In this document: positions 1 through 13,139 of the stretch, piece after piece | Position numbering within the stretch: position 1 is the first letter of the stretch | How the letters are laid out: the number at the start of each line of letters is the position of its first letter | Notes under the pieces: generated by a model | Databases searched by the model: none | What the model saw: only the letters and a program-made list of their open reading frames with translations | What the model was told of the DNA's origin: nothing | Assembly (NCBI GenBank): GCA_023653785.1 | Contig: JAMKCH010084929.1 | Span: forward strand, 1-64,000 | Length of the DNA stretch: 64,000 bases | DNA from: Ophioderma brevispina | Taxonomy: Eukaryota > Echinodermata > Ophiuroidea > Amphilepidida > Ophiodermatidae | Direction of reading: 5' to 3' | Position numbers and translations under genes: made by a program

Positions 1-400
1 ACCATTGATCGTCACACAGTGGCATGGCATCTGTTCGCTTCATATAGTTCACTCAACCTCTACTGCCAATTTAAATTAGATCTTCGCGCTGAAGCATTAT
101 TTTGGACAATCTACAACCGTACTCAAAGAATACTTTTTTACGCAATTAAGAATGGGTATATTGGACGTAGACAACGAGCGCGGGAGGTGGTATAATATTC
201 CCAGATCAACTCGTATTTGTAAGCTCTGTAACACTGGTGACTTGAAGATTAACTGCCATTTCTTTCTACTGATTTGCCCAGTTTATAGCAATGAACGCAC
301 TCACTCGCTTTCTGTACGAACATGTGCCAAACTTAATTATTTCGTATCTTTTTCTACAATCAGTGAGTAAACTCCGTCAGTCTGAAATCTAAATTGTCTT
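1..400 (+). pseudogene. LINE 3' end: C-terminal zinc-finger-like tail of a non-LTR retrotransposon
   Basis: The frame from 152 to 370 reads NIPRSTRICKLCNTGD, then CHFFLLICPVYSNER. This matches the C-terminal Cys/His segment that follows the reverse transcriptase in many CR1/Jockey/RTE-like LINE proteins: a C-x2-C pair (CKLC), then a His and Cys in an [I/L]CP.Y context. The preceding 150 bases are probably the end of the RT connection domain but carry stops. The element enters from outside the window, so length, 5' end and family are unknown. No poly-A tail is obvious after the stop at 368-370. I am fairly confident of LINE origin and unsure of the clade. It is a fragment and is not expected to be functional. 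Confidence 0.6.
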
Positions 401-2150
401 GGCATGCTTAAAGTAAAAGAACTCGCATTTTGTACTCCTAGAGACAGATTGGAAATTATTATATACATTGTCTTTAAGGCGGTGCCTCGATATTGATACT
501 AAATTCTCTCCATTGGGACTGAACAGTAACAGTTAAAAATAATTTTCACATCTATGCAACCAACACTTATAAACTTGATAATTCCCTTGTCCAAATCATT
601 CATTAGCGAGGCGTATATGTATATATTATGTAGTTACAATGAATATGAGTATGAAAACGAGTACCAGTTTGCAAAGAGTCCTAAACTAAGACTCATTGAT
701 TTATCTTAAACAAGCACCTTCCTCCATGTACGACGAAACCAATCATTATCTAGGTACTGATTACCGAACTACAACCTTTGGCAGTATGAATTAGGCTTCA
801 AATCATATTTTGTATTTCGTATCTAAAAGGTCTTTACATTTTAACTCAATACGATAGGCCTGTAATTACAAGATCAAACACTTACCTTCCGTATTAATGC
901 TCTGTACAAGCCTTTGTAGCTTTGGTATCCTCTCTTTGCTATTCACCTTTGCGGTCTTTGTTATTCAAACGTTCAACGGAATAAACGCCAATCATCCGTG
1001 TATAATATCACTTTCATTTTCTTTGAACATAATGTACAAACAAAACAGGAAGATATCAACGCAGTCAAACATAACAAACCGACGATTTTGTTCTTAATAG
1101 TCCAGGCGGTAAGTAAATGAACAGCCCAAAGGATGGAAATGGTGTACAGACTTTTTCTTTCGATAGATAATTGTTGAGGTGTGCAAGTTTGTGTAGAGAC
1201 ATTTTGCAACCTAAAATAGTATTTCTCACAAAAAATACAAAAAAAGACGCGTGGAAGATTAATTAACTAGAAAAACCATCTTTTCTTGTTCTCTTAAATT
1301 TGCCGTGTAGACTGTTCACAAAACACTGTCTTTTGTTTTCAACTAAAGAAATACAAGCGTTACACACGGTAACTCAGCAAGACTAGCAAAATTCGAAACC
1401 GACGAAATGGTTAAAAAGCTTTTTTGTCATGAAATATGCAAATTGATCAATAGCTTAGTGGTTAGACATTTTAATATTTCGCCTTATTTTGATAGAGAAT
1501 GCGTTCCTATATGTAATGCCAAAAAGCACGTGTCATTAGTTTCTTTGCATTTCACATACAAGAAAAACAACCAACGACTTCTGGACATAATTTTATGCAA
1601 ATGACAATGCATATTGGTAAATACAATCACATTTCTGAAATATGCAATTTTTCATAGAATTCGACGTTTGTGGGACCATTGTGGCTCTTATTGTTTTCAC
1701 TTCTCACCCCGCTTGCTATAGCACGCACCCGAACAATCTGTGGCTTTATGGTTCTAATGTACCGTAGGCCGAGCCGTCGTAGCCGACTGATTTTTACATA
1801 GTCACACTCAGGTCAGGTTTTGAGGGTCTGCTACTGGTATTCTGGTAACGCAGACTCTAAATTTGCAAAGATAATGTACATGCACAAATTGTTGGAGACC
1901 ATTTTTTGAACTCTACTGATATAATAATTATGTAGCCAAAAGAACTTAAATACGTCTGTTTCCTTTTATACTGGGGTTGAGTCATATGTTTTTACAAAAT
2001 GACCCTTGGTGCCACTTTGGTCAAAACTTAAGGGGCACTACTTTGTCAGTTCTTATTTAGGTAGATAAATATTGTGGATAGTATTGAGTTGCGCATGTGA
2101 CGTCAACTGCCGGGTCACGAACAAAGCACTGCCGGCATCTGCTTGGGCTT
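401..2150. other. Non-coding stretch, nothing recognised
   Basis: AT-rich sequence with only short chance reading frames. No motif, splice-ready exon, tandem repeat or inverted repeat was recognised by eye. Confidence 0.4.
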
Positions 2151-2164
2151 GCACTCTCTCCATG

Positions 2165-2385
2165 TCAGTAGACAGTGTCGTACCCAGCGGGGGGGCAGGG
2201 GGGCGGTGGGTCGAGAGCCCCCAAACAACACCTTGCCCCCTTCCCCCCCCCCCCAATGAACTGACGGTTTTGTCGTGGCTATGGCGAAGGACCCAATTTT
2301 GCCTCCCTCAAAAAAGTCCTTGCACCCCTTCAGCCTCCCCATTTGTAAAGGTCTGGTTAGCGCCATCTGTCATAGAACCAGGTGG
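2165..2385. repeat. Dispersed C/G-run repeat fragment
   Basis: A short GC-rich island with runs of G (2188-2203) and C (2233-2254), followed by a CCTCCCTCAAAAAAGTCC stretch. It resembles the segment at 61.6-61.8 kb, which also pairs C-runs with AAAAAAGTCCACG. I infer a fragment of a dispersed element; the ends are not defined. Frames crossing it are low-complexity and not taken as genes. Confidence 0.4.
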
Positions 2386-5300
2386 CTAACATTGTGTTTG
2401 TAACATTGATGTCATACCCACTCTATACGTGTTGGCAGGTGGTCTTCGTATTTTCGGGGAACAACTATGTATTAGTAACATCAGCACATCGTTGTCTCGA
2501 AATACAAACACTAGTATTTTACACTCTTGTCTAAAATGTTAAAATCGTCTGCTGAACAATTGACAAGTCTTTTCCTCGGCGTAATACAAATACACCTATG
2601 GATTGCCATTTATGAGGATATAGTGTCAATGACCACTGTTTGTTCAAAGTCTTTCTGGTGGCGACATGGTTTATTAAAGAAAACACAAGGTCAAGTCAAA
2701 CCATTTGTATTGAGGTTTTGAACAAAATATCCCCAAGTGTGATCTGACCAACCTTATAAGTCTGCAACTATTGTCCTATTGGGCCAATTTGGTACACATT
2801 TATGCTTCTGCTATTCAACCAATTGGCCCGATTTAACTGAATGTTAATCCGAATTTTTTTCATATATGTTCTTCCACGTGAGGAACCAAACATCAAATAA
2901 AAAAAAACATATCGAGTTAGTTTGGAATATGGACATCGTCGAGGATTGGCAGTGGCTATGAGAGGCGTCAAGAAAGCTATCTGGGAATGCGTGTGAGCAC
3001 GCAACCCTAACAAGAAGGGAGGTCCACGTTTTTATCCTTATCCCACACATGGATCGTGTCATTAAGAACATCCTTTGCCGATGTAATGTGATCATAGAGT
3101 TGGCCTGACTGTTTTCGCATCCTCATCAATTATTCAGTCAGTTGCTGGAAGATGTCCAGTGGTATTCTGGGAGGCAACGTCCGTAAAAATAAGTTCAGTA
3201 TTTGATTTATTTCCAAACCTGATTCACACTGGATGACTGAGAATCATACATTCTTTACATAATCGGCTTACTTACCTTTAAAATCTACGAGCAAAACACT
3301 AAAAATGCTAAAGTAAAATATAAGCTCAGTTTCAACGATTGTAATGTGAAGGTATTTCGCCATATTTGGAATTTCAATTGCTAGCAAATGTGGGGCGTAA
3401 CGTCGGTTTTGTCAAAATAGTATTGTGTAGCATTTATTTGTGGTTGCAGACGTTTAGGATAGTACCGATTTTATTATATTTTTTTCTTAAGTTTAAAGGT
3501 GAGTGACCCGCTCATGGTCCTAATTTTTATAACTTTTTCTCCTCACAGTATGTGCACATGGAAGCTATCACCAACATTGGATTACAATTCTGAGTTAACT
3601 CGTTCCACCTTTGGGACATCATAAGCTAAAATGTGTACTAAATTATGTCTCATAGGACTGTGTGTGTGTGTGTGTGGCGCAGCGCGCGCCTCGTGTGTGT
3701 GTGTATGTGGGTTGGGTGTTGTGTTAATAGTCAATGTGGAGACATTTTTGTTTTCATTTTCCTGGTCTTATTGCACTGGGGTAATGAGAAATCATGGCAT
3801 TTCCTTTCTAGTAAAAAATCGTCATTTTGTTGGAGTACATGGGGAACGAGGTGTCGAACGGTCACATCCAACTTTAAGGACTACTGAATTGTGAAAGTCA
3901 ACATATCGTATGTCCCTATCGTGACATTGTTTTAATCTTAAAATGACGCATCACTATTTCCACAGTTATTTAACAATATCTCCACTATGCCCGAGAGTTA
4001 CACACCGCTACACTCCAAAATACCTTGAATTTTGTATATTCTTTGTCATTGTTTGGCATATCATTTGATACGTTTTGTTTTTGATACGCCTAAAAAACCC
4101 CCCCTGGGTTCACAATGGGAATTGATCGCTTTAGAGGCGGTAACTTACTATTGTCACAAAGATGAAATGCACTGCTGTGAAAACTTTTTGAGAACTAGGT
4201 GTGAAAGAAAAAACAGAGTGAAAAGTTCAAAGTCAACTAAGCAAAAGCGACACAGTTGCTTTAGTCTTGGAAAGATAATGAATCCAAAATTGCCTCTTGC
4301 CTTTGCACTACTCCTCAAGTCCTATCCTTTCCATTAATCAAGTGCAAATTATTGGAAATTTGCATAGTTTCAAGAACATTTATTGCCATAATACAACGAA
4401 TGTAAACTTAACGCAACTGGGTCAGTATTAAGGTTATATGTCTAAAGGTGAGGTTTGTCCTATTCTGAAAGTCTGGCAATCTTTGTTAAAATTAGTTGGC
4501 ACACATTGTGGAAATCAGCTCTTTTAACTTGACAGATACTTCGCGGCTATTTTTTGAAGGTACGATTGGGGGACCTTGTTTGGTATCAAAGCTTGACCTT
4601 TGCTACTGAACCCCCCCTTCCCATTCCCCTGAACATGAACTACCCCCCCCTTCCCCCCCGCCATGTAAGTACTGGTGGGCGCACTGTAACACAATTTCAG
4701 ATTTCACTTGTTTCCGGGGGAGAGGGGACGATTTTACTGAACGTTAAGAAAAGTGTCCAACACTTTGTTTGGAAAATTGTAGCAATCAACCATTGGGAGC
4801 ATAAATTTAATTGGCGCTCCTGCTACAAAGAAAAAAACAAGGAATCCTTTTGTTGATACACTTCCATAAAAAGCTTTTGATGTATAGCTGTTTGGATCCT
4901 AAAGCAATAACCCCCGCATTTTCTCACTCATAAGAAGGTTCTGTAGATAGGTTTACAAAGAAAATCCTATTCTCGAAGTTTTTGGGAAAATGTTTTGAAG
5001 GAATGTTTTCTATAGTTATCAGAATTTTAGGGTCCAACCCGCTGGAAACGTGGGAAACAATTGTAAAATAAGAGGGTAAACACTAGGTACAGGGTGTAAA
5101 TTTAAAGCAAAAAACTAAAACAAATAATCTTGCTGTGTGTTTTCTATTAAAGAACTTCGAGATCCTTCACCCGTGGTTTCTACCCACGTTTCACTCGGTG
5201 CACGTGGATCTTTTTTCTACCAAACGGCTTTTTCAACATGTTTGGCTGAATTTCTTCCCATTTAGGCCATGAGGCAAAGCGAAAAAGATGCCGGAATCGG

Positions 5301-5583
5301 ACCAAGGTGGCGCACCTCTGAGAAGTACATACTTCTTGTCCGAAAGTAATGTTCCCCTAAATTAATAGAAATCCAGTTCTACGTGTGTTCTCACTTCTAG
5401 TATGGCTCATTCCTCGAGAACAATGAATTAAAATGTCATTCCATTTATGCCCGAATATCAGGTGACTACGATGTAAATCCATGATTCATTGACTCCAGCC
5501 AAATAATGGGGGGCTTTTGATATGTAGCGGGAGGGGCGGGGGGGTGGTGTGCACGACTCGGCCCCGCCAACCCAATGCTTTTG
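2386..5583. other. Intergenic, with simple-sequence patches
   Basis: No gene recognised. Contents worth noting: a short imperfect hairpin around 2774-2830 (TTGGGCCAATTTGG against CCAATTGGCCC), a (TG)n run at 3659-3710, and a pyrimidine-rich block at 4608-4665 with several C-runs. The small frames over the TG run are repeat artefacts. Confidence 0.4.
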
Positions 5584-8500
5584 TGGTAGCGGGGCACTGG
5601 TTGGCTTTTGGTGACTCCCAAAAACACCCAGGGTAAGTATAGGAGGGCAGAACTCCTGTGTTTGGGACTGGCCTTCGGAGGCAACAAGAGATGAGTGGCA
5701 AACAATGTTTTCGGGTAGCTCTGTTGCTCTAAAGATCAATTTATTTGCCCTATTGTAACATTAATTTATATATGTCTACATGGAGTGTCGACCCCTTTCT
5801 CGACCAAAGACACCGTAAACATGAGTCTTTGGTACAATTTGGTTACATTTTGGACCTCAGCTCCTCCACAACATGGTATAGTTCTCTCCGATTTTTTCCT
5901 AAGAGTGGACATTTTTGAAAGAAACAAAAGAAGAAGACAAAACTCTTAGCCTGAAATAAACAAAATTACTTTTAATTGTAATTTTATTCTCATTAGTATT
6001 ATTGGTTGACCATGGGCCTTTATTAATTATGCCTACAGCCCTACAAATAAGGACTGAGAATATGACCATACATTTAAATACACGCACCATAACAATGTAT
6101 GGTATAACACCACACAAGACTAATGGGTACATGACCATATTCGAGTCACATCCAGAGCACAAAACACATAAATAGTATCAATGGCTGTGCTAAATCACCG
6201 AGCAGCTTCCAAAACTTCCTAGAAGGTTAACAAACACTATGTAAACAATTGCCCTTCCTGATTGTTCACATGGGAAAGACAACAGCCTCCCAGCACAATT
6301 CCCAGTTGAACGCACATGGTCATCCTTGATCACACAGTTTTGTCTGTGACTTTAATCGTAATCTTTCTCACACCCATGCTCAAGTCTTTAACCTAATTTT
6401 GTTTCAGTTTAATCATTACAGATTAATCATTTAAGATATGAGACAACCCAGTGCAATTTGTGAACACTCCCGAAATTTTGCAACAGTGCAATGAGTCCAG
6501 AACAATGACAGCACACTGTCACTAGTGGGAAATGATCCAAAATTCATTCAAAATTATGAATTTTGAATGACATGACCCCTGAAAACCATAACAGATAGAA
6601 AAATCACAATCGAAAAGCAATGAGACATCCTTCAATAAATTAACACGACTAAACAATGTCCCACTCCTATAGGCTTCAAGGTTTCTTCGAATCATGTCTG
6701 GCGCACTGAAGCACATGGGAAATTTGTGTTCGGCGGCATCGTAAGTCTCTACAATTAATTTCCTTGACCATCTCCTAAATAAAAATGTACAGGTACAATT
6801 GGTCTGGGGTGTCTCATGCGTAAAGTGTTACCTGATACGCATGATCAAATAAATACAATCCATGTTTTATAAATCACCAAGTACTGTCACATCAACATCC
6901 TAAAGTGCAGGAAAACTTAGCTGAAGGTCCCCGGATTAAGTTGTTTTCACTCCTACACATACTGAGTTGCATTTGCTCAAGGGTTAGGTAGCACACAATA
7001 TAATTGTAATGTAAAAATATAAAAAAAATGTGTTATAACAAAATTCCTAAATTCCTATAGCTCCATGTCATGATCAAAAGCTTTAAAATGTGAACCCTAA
7101 GTCCCAAAATATTGCTTCACACTAAGCTAATCAACTCGTAGCAGCATGCCACAGGCCTATTCTATATGGGGCGTGGTTCAGTGGGGGGTGTCCCCGATAA
7201 CAAAATGACTTGACTGGTTCCCTAATGCAAAAATGTCGAAAGACTGTACATATAATAAGAAATCTGTATCCAAAAAATCCTTGTGGACCATACTACTGGT
7301 TGGCCATGGTTTTTTTTGGCAATGAGTACACAAAAAAATACAAAATAAACTGCTTGATTTGTGGAGTAATAATATCACAAAAGTTATCCAAACCTGTATA
7401 ATATTAAACGTGGAGAGAAGGGGCGTGTTCCAAAACATAATGTGTATCAAATATGACAGTGTTGTCAGCTGTCATGTCATGAAATATTTACCCTGATCAC
7501 AACTATATTAACATATACTAAATATTATAATCTAGGAGGGCACTCCAAACACAATGTACGGCCCCCCACTGGGCTTGATTGATTAGAAAAATAAATAGAT
7601 CCTACATCCCTACCATATTAAGCTCTTGCAAATTTCTTCAATCACATCATCACCAACAATTTAACATGATTTACATGAGCTAAAATTTTGAAAACTCTAT
7701 CTAAAAACGTCCAAAAAATGAAGGACCAAGTCGGAATTCTTGATCCAAACATGACCATGGACTGATTATCAAATACTGAATACTGATTGGAATGATCTTC
7801 TTCTTGTGCAATAAGAATAACATAACAAAAATATTTTTATTTTTTTTCAAAAGGTTTAAAAATAACAACCAAAACCATAAAATGTAAGGTCCAAAACACC
7901 AAGGGCTACCAGGTTTCCATCCCTATAAATCCAGAGCAAAATCTCTAAGTTTGAACTTTATATATAAGGGGGGGGGGGGGAATTTTTTGATTTTTTAGAA
8001 AAAAAATAATAAACCCTTTAATCTACGTGTAATATTTTTACACCATCCTTTTCTGTAAAAGAAACTGCAAATAACTCTGGTGGCAAATGCAAAACTCTAC
8101 AAAACCCCACATTTAAATTTGGCCCATCCCTAATTTAACAAACTTCCCCGTAGTCCCCCAGCCAAAAACAAATAACCCCACACACCCCGAATGTAGGATG
8201 ATAACATTTTAGAACACCCAATAATCCGATTTTAGAAAACCCATAGCATAAGCCTTGACTTGAGCAGGTCAAAGAGCAGACAATTCCATATCCATCCGTG
8301 CACACAACATGTATCAAATCATCTGATCTAAGCCTACATAAAGTTTACACACCGATCAAATTTACTAAATTTAGTATTTTCCACCAACAACCTATCATGC
8401 TAAGCGCTGTTACCAACACCCTACAAGCATGTCCGACAACCATCTGACACGCGGGAAAAAAAGTGCCATATTACATACACGCAAGCGATGCAGCCCCGCC

Positions 8501-9421
8501 ATCCCCTACTGATACTTGCAAACGAAGCAAGTGCACAAACCGGGTTCGAGACGATCTTCGAACCCAATCACCTAATATTGCAGCTTCATGAAAGTAGAGA
8601 AAATAAAAACAATCACGTGCCGGTTTCCATCATCATAGCTGGGCTCAAAATGGACAAAAGATCGCGGCGATTTCGCCAAAATGTCCGCGGGATGTATTTA
8701 ATCAAACACAACACATCCGCTTTCATATAATAACACACCAAATTTTTGGGACCAAAAGGTTGGGTGGACCCTTACTTTGGACATGACAACAAAATCAGTG
8801 TAGTCCTACAGCGCCCTGAAGTGGATTCTTTCAAATTACATGTCAACAAAAATCGGCTTTAGACCAAATTTGTAGCGACCTGTCCCAATTAAGGCAGGGA
8901 GAGAAAGAAGCATCACATTCTTTACTTGTGATTCGGATTAATTTGGAAAGAATGCAGCGTACTTTGGTAATTTCATCTTAACTCCGGATGCAACACCGGC
9001 ATGAAACATGCGCACGGAAACACATTTCCGCAAATGTCTGCACCTTTGTTCACCCCTCGCGAACCACTTCTTCGCGATGTCACTCACAATTCCAGAACAA
9101 TATCGGGCCAAAAACGTGGCACAGAAATGTGCTGCTACTTATCCCCAGTGTAATGAATGATGCTTAGATTCGCCCATGTACACACATTACATGTAAATTT
9201 TTATTTGTAAAGGTACAATCTCTCTTTTACGTACCTATTTTTCTCCAAGATGGTGGGCATTTGCCTTAGGCCGCCAAGCCCCCCGCATATCTTTTCCCTG
9301 ATTGGTCGTGCCGCTGAACAAACCCAAATGCCCCACCATCGGTTTTAACGCGTTCATTAATTAAACAAGGGAAATAGCCGATGGGCCTGGAATGTAATGA
9401 TTGCTTTCCATTCCCGCCACA
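5584..9421 (-). repeat. 3' LTR of the Gypsy element (left copy)
   Basis: Collinear with 17454-21514 over its whole length. Anchors include GCACTGGTTGGCTTTTGG (5594 and 17466), TCTCATTAGTA then ATTGGTTGACCATGG, GCATAAGCCTTGACTTGAGC, and GAAATAGCCGATGG near the right end. On the minus strand it starts TGTGG at 9421. An AAATAAA polyadenylation-like signal lies on the minus strand at about 5740. It contains no credible protein gene. It has a 12-base G run near 7969-7980 that the other LTR lacks, and it lacks the long C tract of the other LTR. LTRs this long are unusual in an animal Ty3/Gypsy element. Confidence 0.8.
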
Positions 9422-10289
9422 CAGCCCCCCTCCTCAGATTGTGCCGTCCCGCCACTACCGGGCCGTGCGGCAGGGAGGAAAGCATAACGTCTTGAACCTA
9501 CTCAATATACCACTAGTCATCCTATTCCACCCTATCTCCCAGCAGGTCACCAGCCGCTTGCTTCATATCCACTTCTGCGGTCTTCCCCTCCTCTCTAGAG
9601 AGGGTCTGTAAGTTCCAAACACCCGTCTTCGCTGGCAGTAACGTCTCACCCATCGCCTTTATCAGCTGGCTCCTCATACGAAGATACGGGGCCTCTAGCA
9701 AGGGTATCTTTCCTCCCGCCTTCGTCCCGCCACTGTTCCATCACCGCCGTCTCACTCTCCGAAGAAGAGAAACCATCGCCTCTTTGGTGCTGCTGTCTTT
9801 CCGCTGTCACCCCTGTCTCTCCTTGTCTCACCACACACTCCTCCCCACCCACTGTCACCTACTTCCTCTGAAAACCTTCGACCCTCTCTTTCTTGATCTT
9901 CACCTGCAAATGAATTACCGATACCTAACTGGCTTCCGACGATCTTAACAGGGTGCGTGCGACAACAATGGGTTCACCATTAATAATCCTAACCCCCCCC
10001 CTCGCCTCAGACACACCCATCCATTACCATCCCCATTCACATATACAACCCCCTATTCCCTCTCCTCCATTATCCCCTCCTACTCCTCCGTCCGCCCAAC
10101 CTCCTTCCTACCCCTCCCCACACTCCCGTTGTGTTTTCCAGCAGTACCATCCATACGAGCCATCTGGAACTAATCTCATCACTTCCTCTTGCTCCCCTGC
10201 CTCCACCCCTTCATCGCCCCCCACCCACCCCCTACTCCAGCCAACGGCTCCCTCCCAACCACCCTTATATCCCATACTCTTGCCAGTTT
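9422..10289 (-). other. Gypsy 3' untranslated segment with polypurine tract
   Basis: Lies between the integrase tail and the 3' LTR. The plus strand reads CAGCCCCCCTCCTC right after the LTR boundary, so the minus strand is a purine tract ending at the LTR, a good polypurine-tract candidate for plus-strand priming. Beyond it the sequence is pyrimidine-rich on the plus strand with proline-rich chance frames. I see no envelope-like or other third gene. Confidence 0.5.
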
Positions 10290-10560
10290 CAGGACCCTCG
10301 TACGGTTTTAGCCTGTCTACGTGTACAACCCTGGGTTTGCTCCACTTTGTTTTTGCTGTATTCCGCACCGTCACATCCGAGAGTACTGAGACTATCATTA
10401 CGGACCCTCCCAAGGGGCACCAACTTCTTTGACAGCCTTGGTCCTCCTCTGTGTGTTTTTGTAGCAACGTGCCCCCCGACATTTGCCGCCGGGCGTTCTT
10501 GTAGGCCGAACCGGAACTAGAGCGATCATAGTTCCGCTTCTGCCGTCGCCCACTCAACTG
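10290..10560 (-). pseudogene. pol: Gypsy integrase C-terminal GPY/F-like domain
   Basis: The minus frame contains CPLGG, then VLSDVTVRN, then SKPRVVHVDRLKPYEGPE. This is the typical end of Ty3/Gypsy integrases: the GPY/F module followed by the VVHVDRLKPY signature. The module binds DNA and helps integrase multimerise. The GPF/GPY triplet is degraded to a PLGG-like string, either divergence or a base error. No chromodomain is evident downstream. It sits immediately after the catalytic core, as expected. Confidence 0.75.
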
Positions 10561-10619
10561 AAGTGCGTTTCTGGCGCCTCATGAATGTTCACGTATCTTT
10601 TCCCTGAGTTTTCGGCATA

Positions 10620-11293
10620 TTATGTATACAACTCCCTCTCGTGGGGAATGGCCCCAACGACCAAGGCCCTACTAAGCATGGTAACTTCTCTTCCAACATC
10701 ATCATAATTTGGGATCTCGCCCGTAGAAGCTTGCACACTGGATCTATAGGAGCCCATCCCCCACGTAAGGCAGGTACTCATCCCAATCCTTCTGGTTTTG
10801 ATTGGGCAAGATCGGCCAAGGAATAACCACCCGCATTCAGCAATAGTGCGATTGTACCTCTCCACCATACCATCTGACTTCGGATTATAGGGGCAATGTT
10901 CGCGTCTTGGCAATTCCCAACATTGCTACACATTGTCTTTGAATACCGCCGGATTCAACGTTGCGAGCCACTTGGTCGAGTGTAACTCTGTCGGCACAGG
11001 ACGCACCAACCCTACAACCAACCTCCTCACTAACTGTTGGTTCGCTAACCGTTACTGCTTGCCTGGTCTTTGATGTGGGGTAGCTTCCAATCCATTGGTG
11101 CAATCGTCCCCACCCACCAAAACATACCATCCCCTCGTCGCGTTTCGTAAGGGGGCCCCAGTACATCGATTGCTATCCGCTCCATCGGGGCCCGAACTCG
11201 TATATTGCTGCAGGGGGGCATGACGCTTACGGGGCGGGCCTTTCCTACGGGCACACGCCGACACATTTCTTTGAGTACCACCACATCAGTCAC
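10620..11293 (-). pseudogene. pol: Gypsy integrase catalytic core (DDE), frameshifted
   Basis: Three minus-strand segments in different frames together make an integrase core. The first has APMERIAIDVLGPPYETRRG (first catalytic Asp in AIDVLGP). The second has VTLDQVARNVES then MLGIAKTRT (the position of the second Asp, normally TDQG.NFES). The third has KSDGMVERYNRTI with the catalytic Glu (about 10852-10884). Upstream, RRKGPPRKRHAPL matches the linker after the zinc-binding HHCC domain, of which little else is visible. The enzyme would insert the cDNA into the host genome. Spacing and order are normal and only small indels break the frame. Confidence 0.85.
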
Positions 11294-12221
11294 TCATTCC
11301 ATCCCATAATACCAATAAACAATCAAAACGCACCTTCGGCAGAGTTTTCTCCCGCCTCTACCTGGGCCCCCCTCCCTGGCCTTCGTCGCCTTTCTACGCC
11401 GTCTCACACTCTGCTACTCCACACTCGTTCGGTTACGCCCCACGTCCCCCGTTGGTCACCACCGGGGGTTGCAGGTTGTTCCCTCTTACTCATGAATTCG
11501 CGCCCGGACCGCGCGGTTCCATTCGCCCCCCTACCCTGCCGTTGTCCCCTCCCCTGCTGCGCCCTCCACTCTTAGCCACCCGCACTCCTCCTGTTCCTCG
11601 CTCGCCGCGAGAGCTGGCCTCCCTGGCTTGTTCCCCTGACGGGGGTGAAGGGAGGGTGTAGAGAAAGAAGGGACGAAGGGTCATTGTGGGGGGGTGGAAA
11701 GTAGGGAGGGGGGGGGAAGGAAGGGAGAGAGGAGATAGTTGAGGAGAGGTCTTTCCCCCTACGTTTATCGCTCCCCTCTTTTCTCCTTCCAAGCCAAGAC
11801 TGGGGAAATGGTTTCATCAGCCAACTGTCCTGCCCTGATCACTTTTCACATGGTTTGCCCGGACTAACTATACTAAATGTGAACAAACATGGCCTCCCAC
11901 TCATCTCAACCCCCTTCCAAACACTATCATCAGTCCCATCATGCACCCAGGAGCGCGGTTCAAAGCCAGAGACAACACAGTCCGTCCTTCTTTCCTCCAT
12001 ATTCTGGATTCAAATCAATTGATGTCGGTTCACCCTCGCCGTTCTACCGCTCATACCGTCCGCCGTGGTCCTCCCCCGTTTCATACTGGTGACAAGCCGG
12101 GGTGGTTTGGCCCTAGCACCTACTGAGTCCATGATTTTTCAACCCTCATTCTGGCAAATAGTCTAGTTTGGAAGCTCCCCCAATCGTCAATACCAATTCC
12201 CTGCCTAAGTTTAGAACTCTG
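11294..12221 (-). other. Gypsy pol linker between RNase H and integrase
   Basis: Should encode the RNase H-integrase linker and the integrase zinc finger. I could not assemble a convincing HHCC motif by eye. The plus strand is pyrimidine-rich, and the long frames here on both strands are composition artefacts. Confidence 0.4.
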
Positions 12222-12750
12222 CTAACCTCCTCCCTCTACCCCTACGCTCTTCTTTCCGCCTTCCTCTGCACCCAATCGTCCACCTACCACCGCTGTCGAC
12301 AAGTCCGCCGACAACCACCCTCCGCATTCTGATGGCGGCCGGTCCCAGGCGAATATTCCTACCTCCAGATCAAAACTCGAAAAAACCTCAAGCCATGCTA
12401 GCCAACTGACCCTCTTTATTCTTGTAAGTTGATAACAGCCACCTAAGGGAACCCGTGATCGGTCCCTAACCATAACCCTTACCCCCACTCCCATAATGCC
12501 GGAACTTTCTTCAGAAACTCTACAATTGCCAGCACTCCCTCCTCGTACGCAATAGTTTGCGCTCCGCCTTAACAAGACTTACTGCCATGCGCAAACCACA
12601 ACCTCCGTGCGCCATCCTGGACTTGCCGAGAAGCCACAAACCGATATCAAAATTGCTAGCGTCCGTGTCCAAGACAAACGCCCGCCGCCCCGGGATACGC
12701 CAAGATAGGGGAACTGATAAGGGGGCGCTTCTTTCATCTTCAAAATGCAT
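12222..12750 (-). pseudogene. pol: Gypsy RNase H domain, frameshifted
   Basis: The minus strand reads RRAFVLDTDASNFDIG, matching the opening of Ty3/Gypsy RNase H (F.L.TDAS....G) with its first catalytic Asp. It continues with KAERKLLRTRREC, the usual S..E..Y...E.E. position. After a frame change come WLEVFSSFDLEVGIFAWDR and PPSECGGWLSA, the degraded equivalent of the end of the domain (W...L..FDF.......N..AD.LSR). The domain degrades the RNA strand during reverse transcription. It lies directly downstream of the RT on the coding strand. Confidence 0.8.
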
Positions 12751-13139
12751 GCCTGCACACGAAAATTAGCGTCGTTTCCCTCCTCTTTCTCTCTCTTTCT
12801 TGTTCTTTTTCCGAAGGGTCCCGTTGTTCCTCTAATCTCCTCTCGCGCAGCAGGCTTTCTTGCGATCCAGGCCGAGGGGGAGGATGTGTGGATAGTAAAG
12901 AGGTGGCGGCAGGCGAGGCAGCACACAGAAAGTCCCGTATGAATCGCCCTATAGGTAGGACGCTAGCCCCGAGAAATCCGCGCACTTGAGTTTTAGTACT
13001 GGTGTAGGCCAATCCCGAAACACCTCATTTTAACGGGATCCGTGCGAATCCCCTCACCCGACCCCAAATGACCAAATTAAGCACCCTCCTTCTGAACAAA
13101 TGAACACTTTGATGGTTTCATCAGCTTCAAACTAACCAG

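Noticed and set aside
3631..3894. Cys/Val-rich small proteins
   Set aside because: Generated by the TG dinucleotide run.
5458..5739. Small proline-rich protein on the minus strand near the left LTR end
   Set aside because: The frame crosses the LTR boundary. The corresponding frame at the other LTR diverges in sequence as soon as the LTR ends, so it is not a conserved gene.
8530..8570. Possible tRNA T-arm (GGGTTCGAGAC)
   Set aside because: No cloverleaf could be drawn around it, and it lies within the LTR.
9422..10289. Envelope-like third gene downstream of integrase
   Set aside because: No signal peptide, transmembrane or fusion-like segment was visible; only pyrimidine-biased chance frames.
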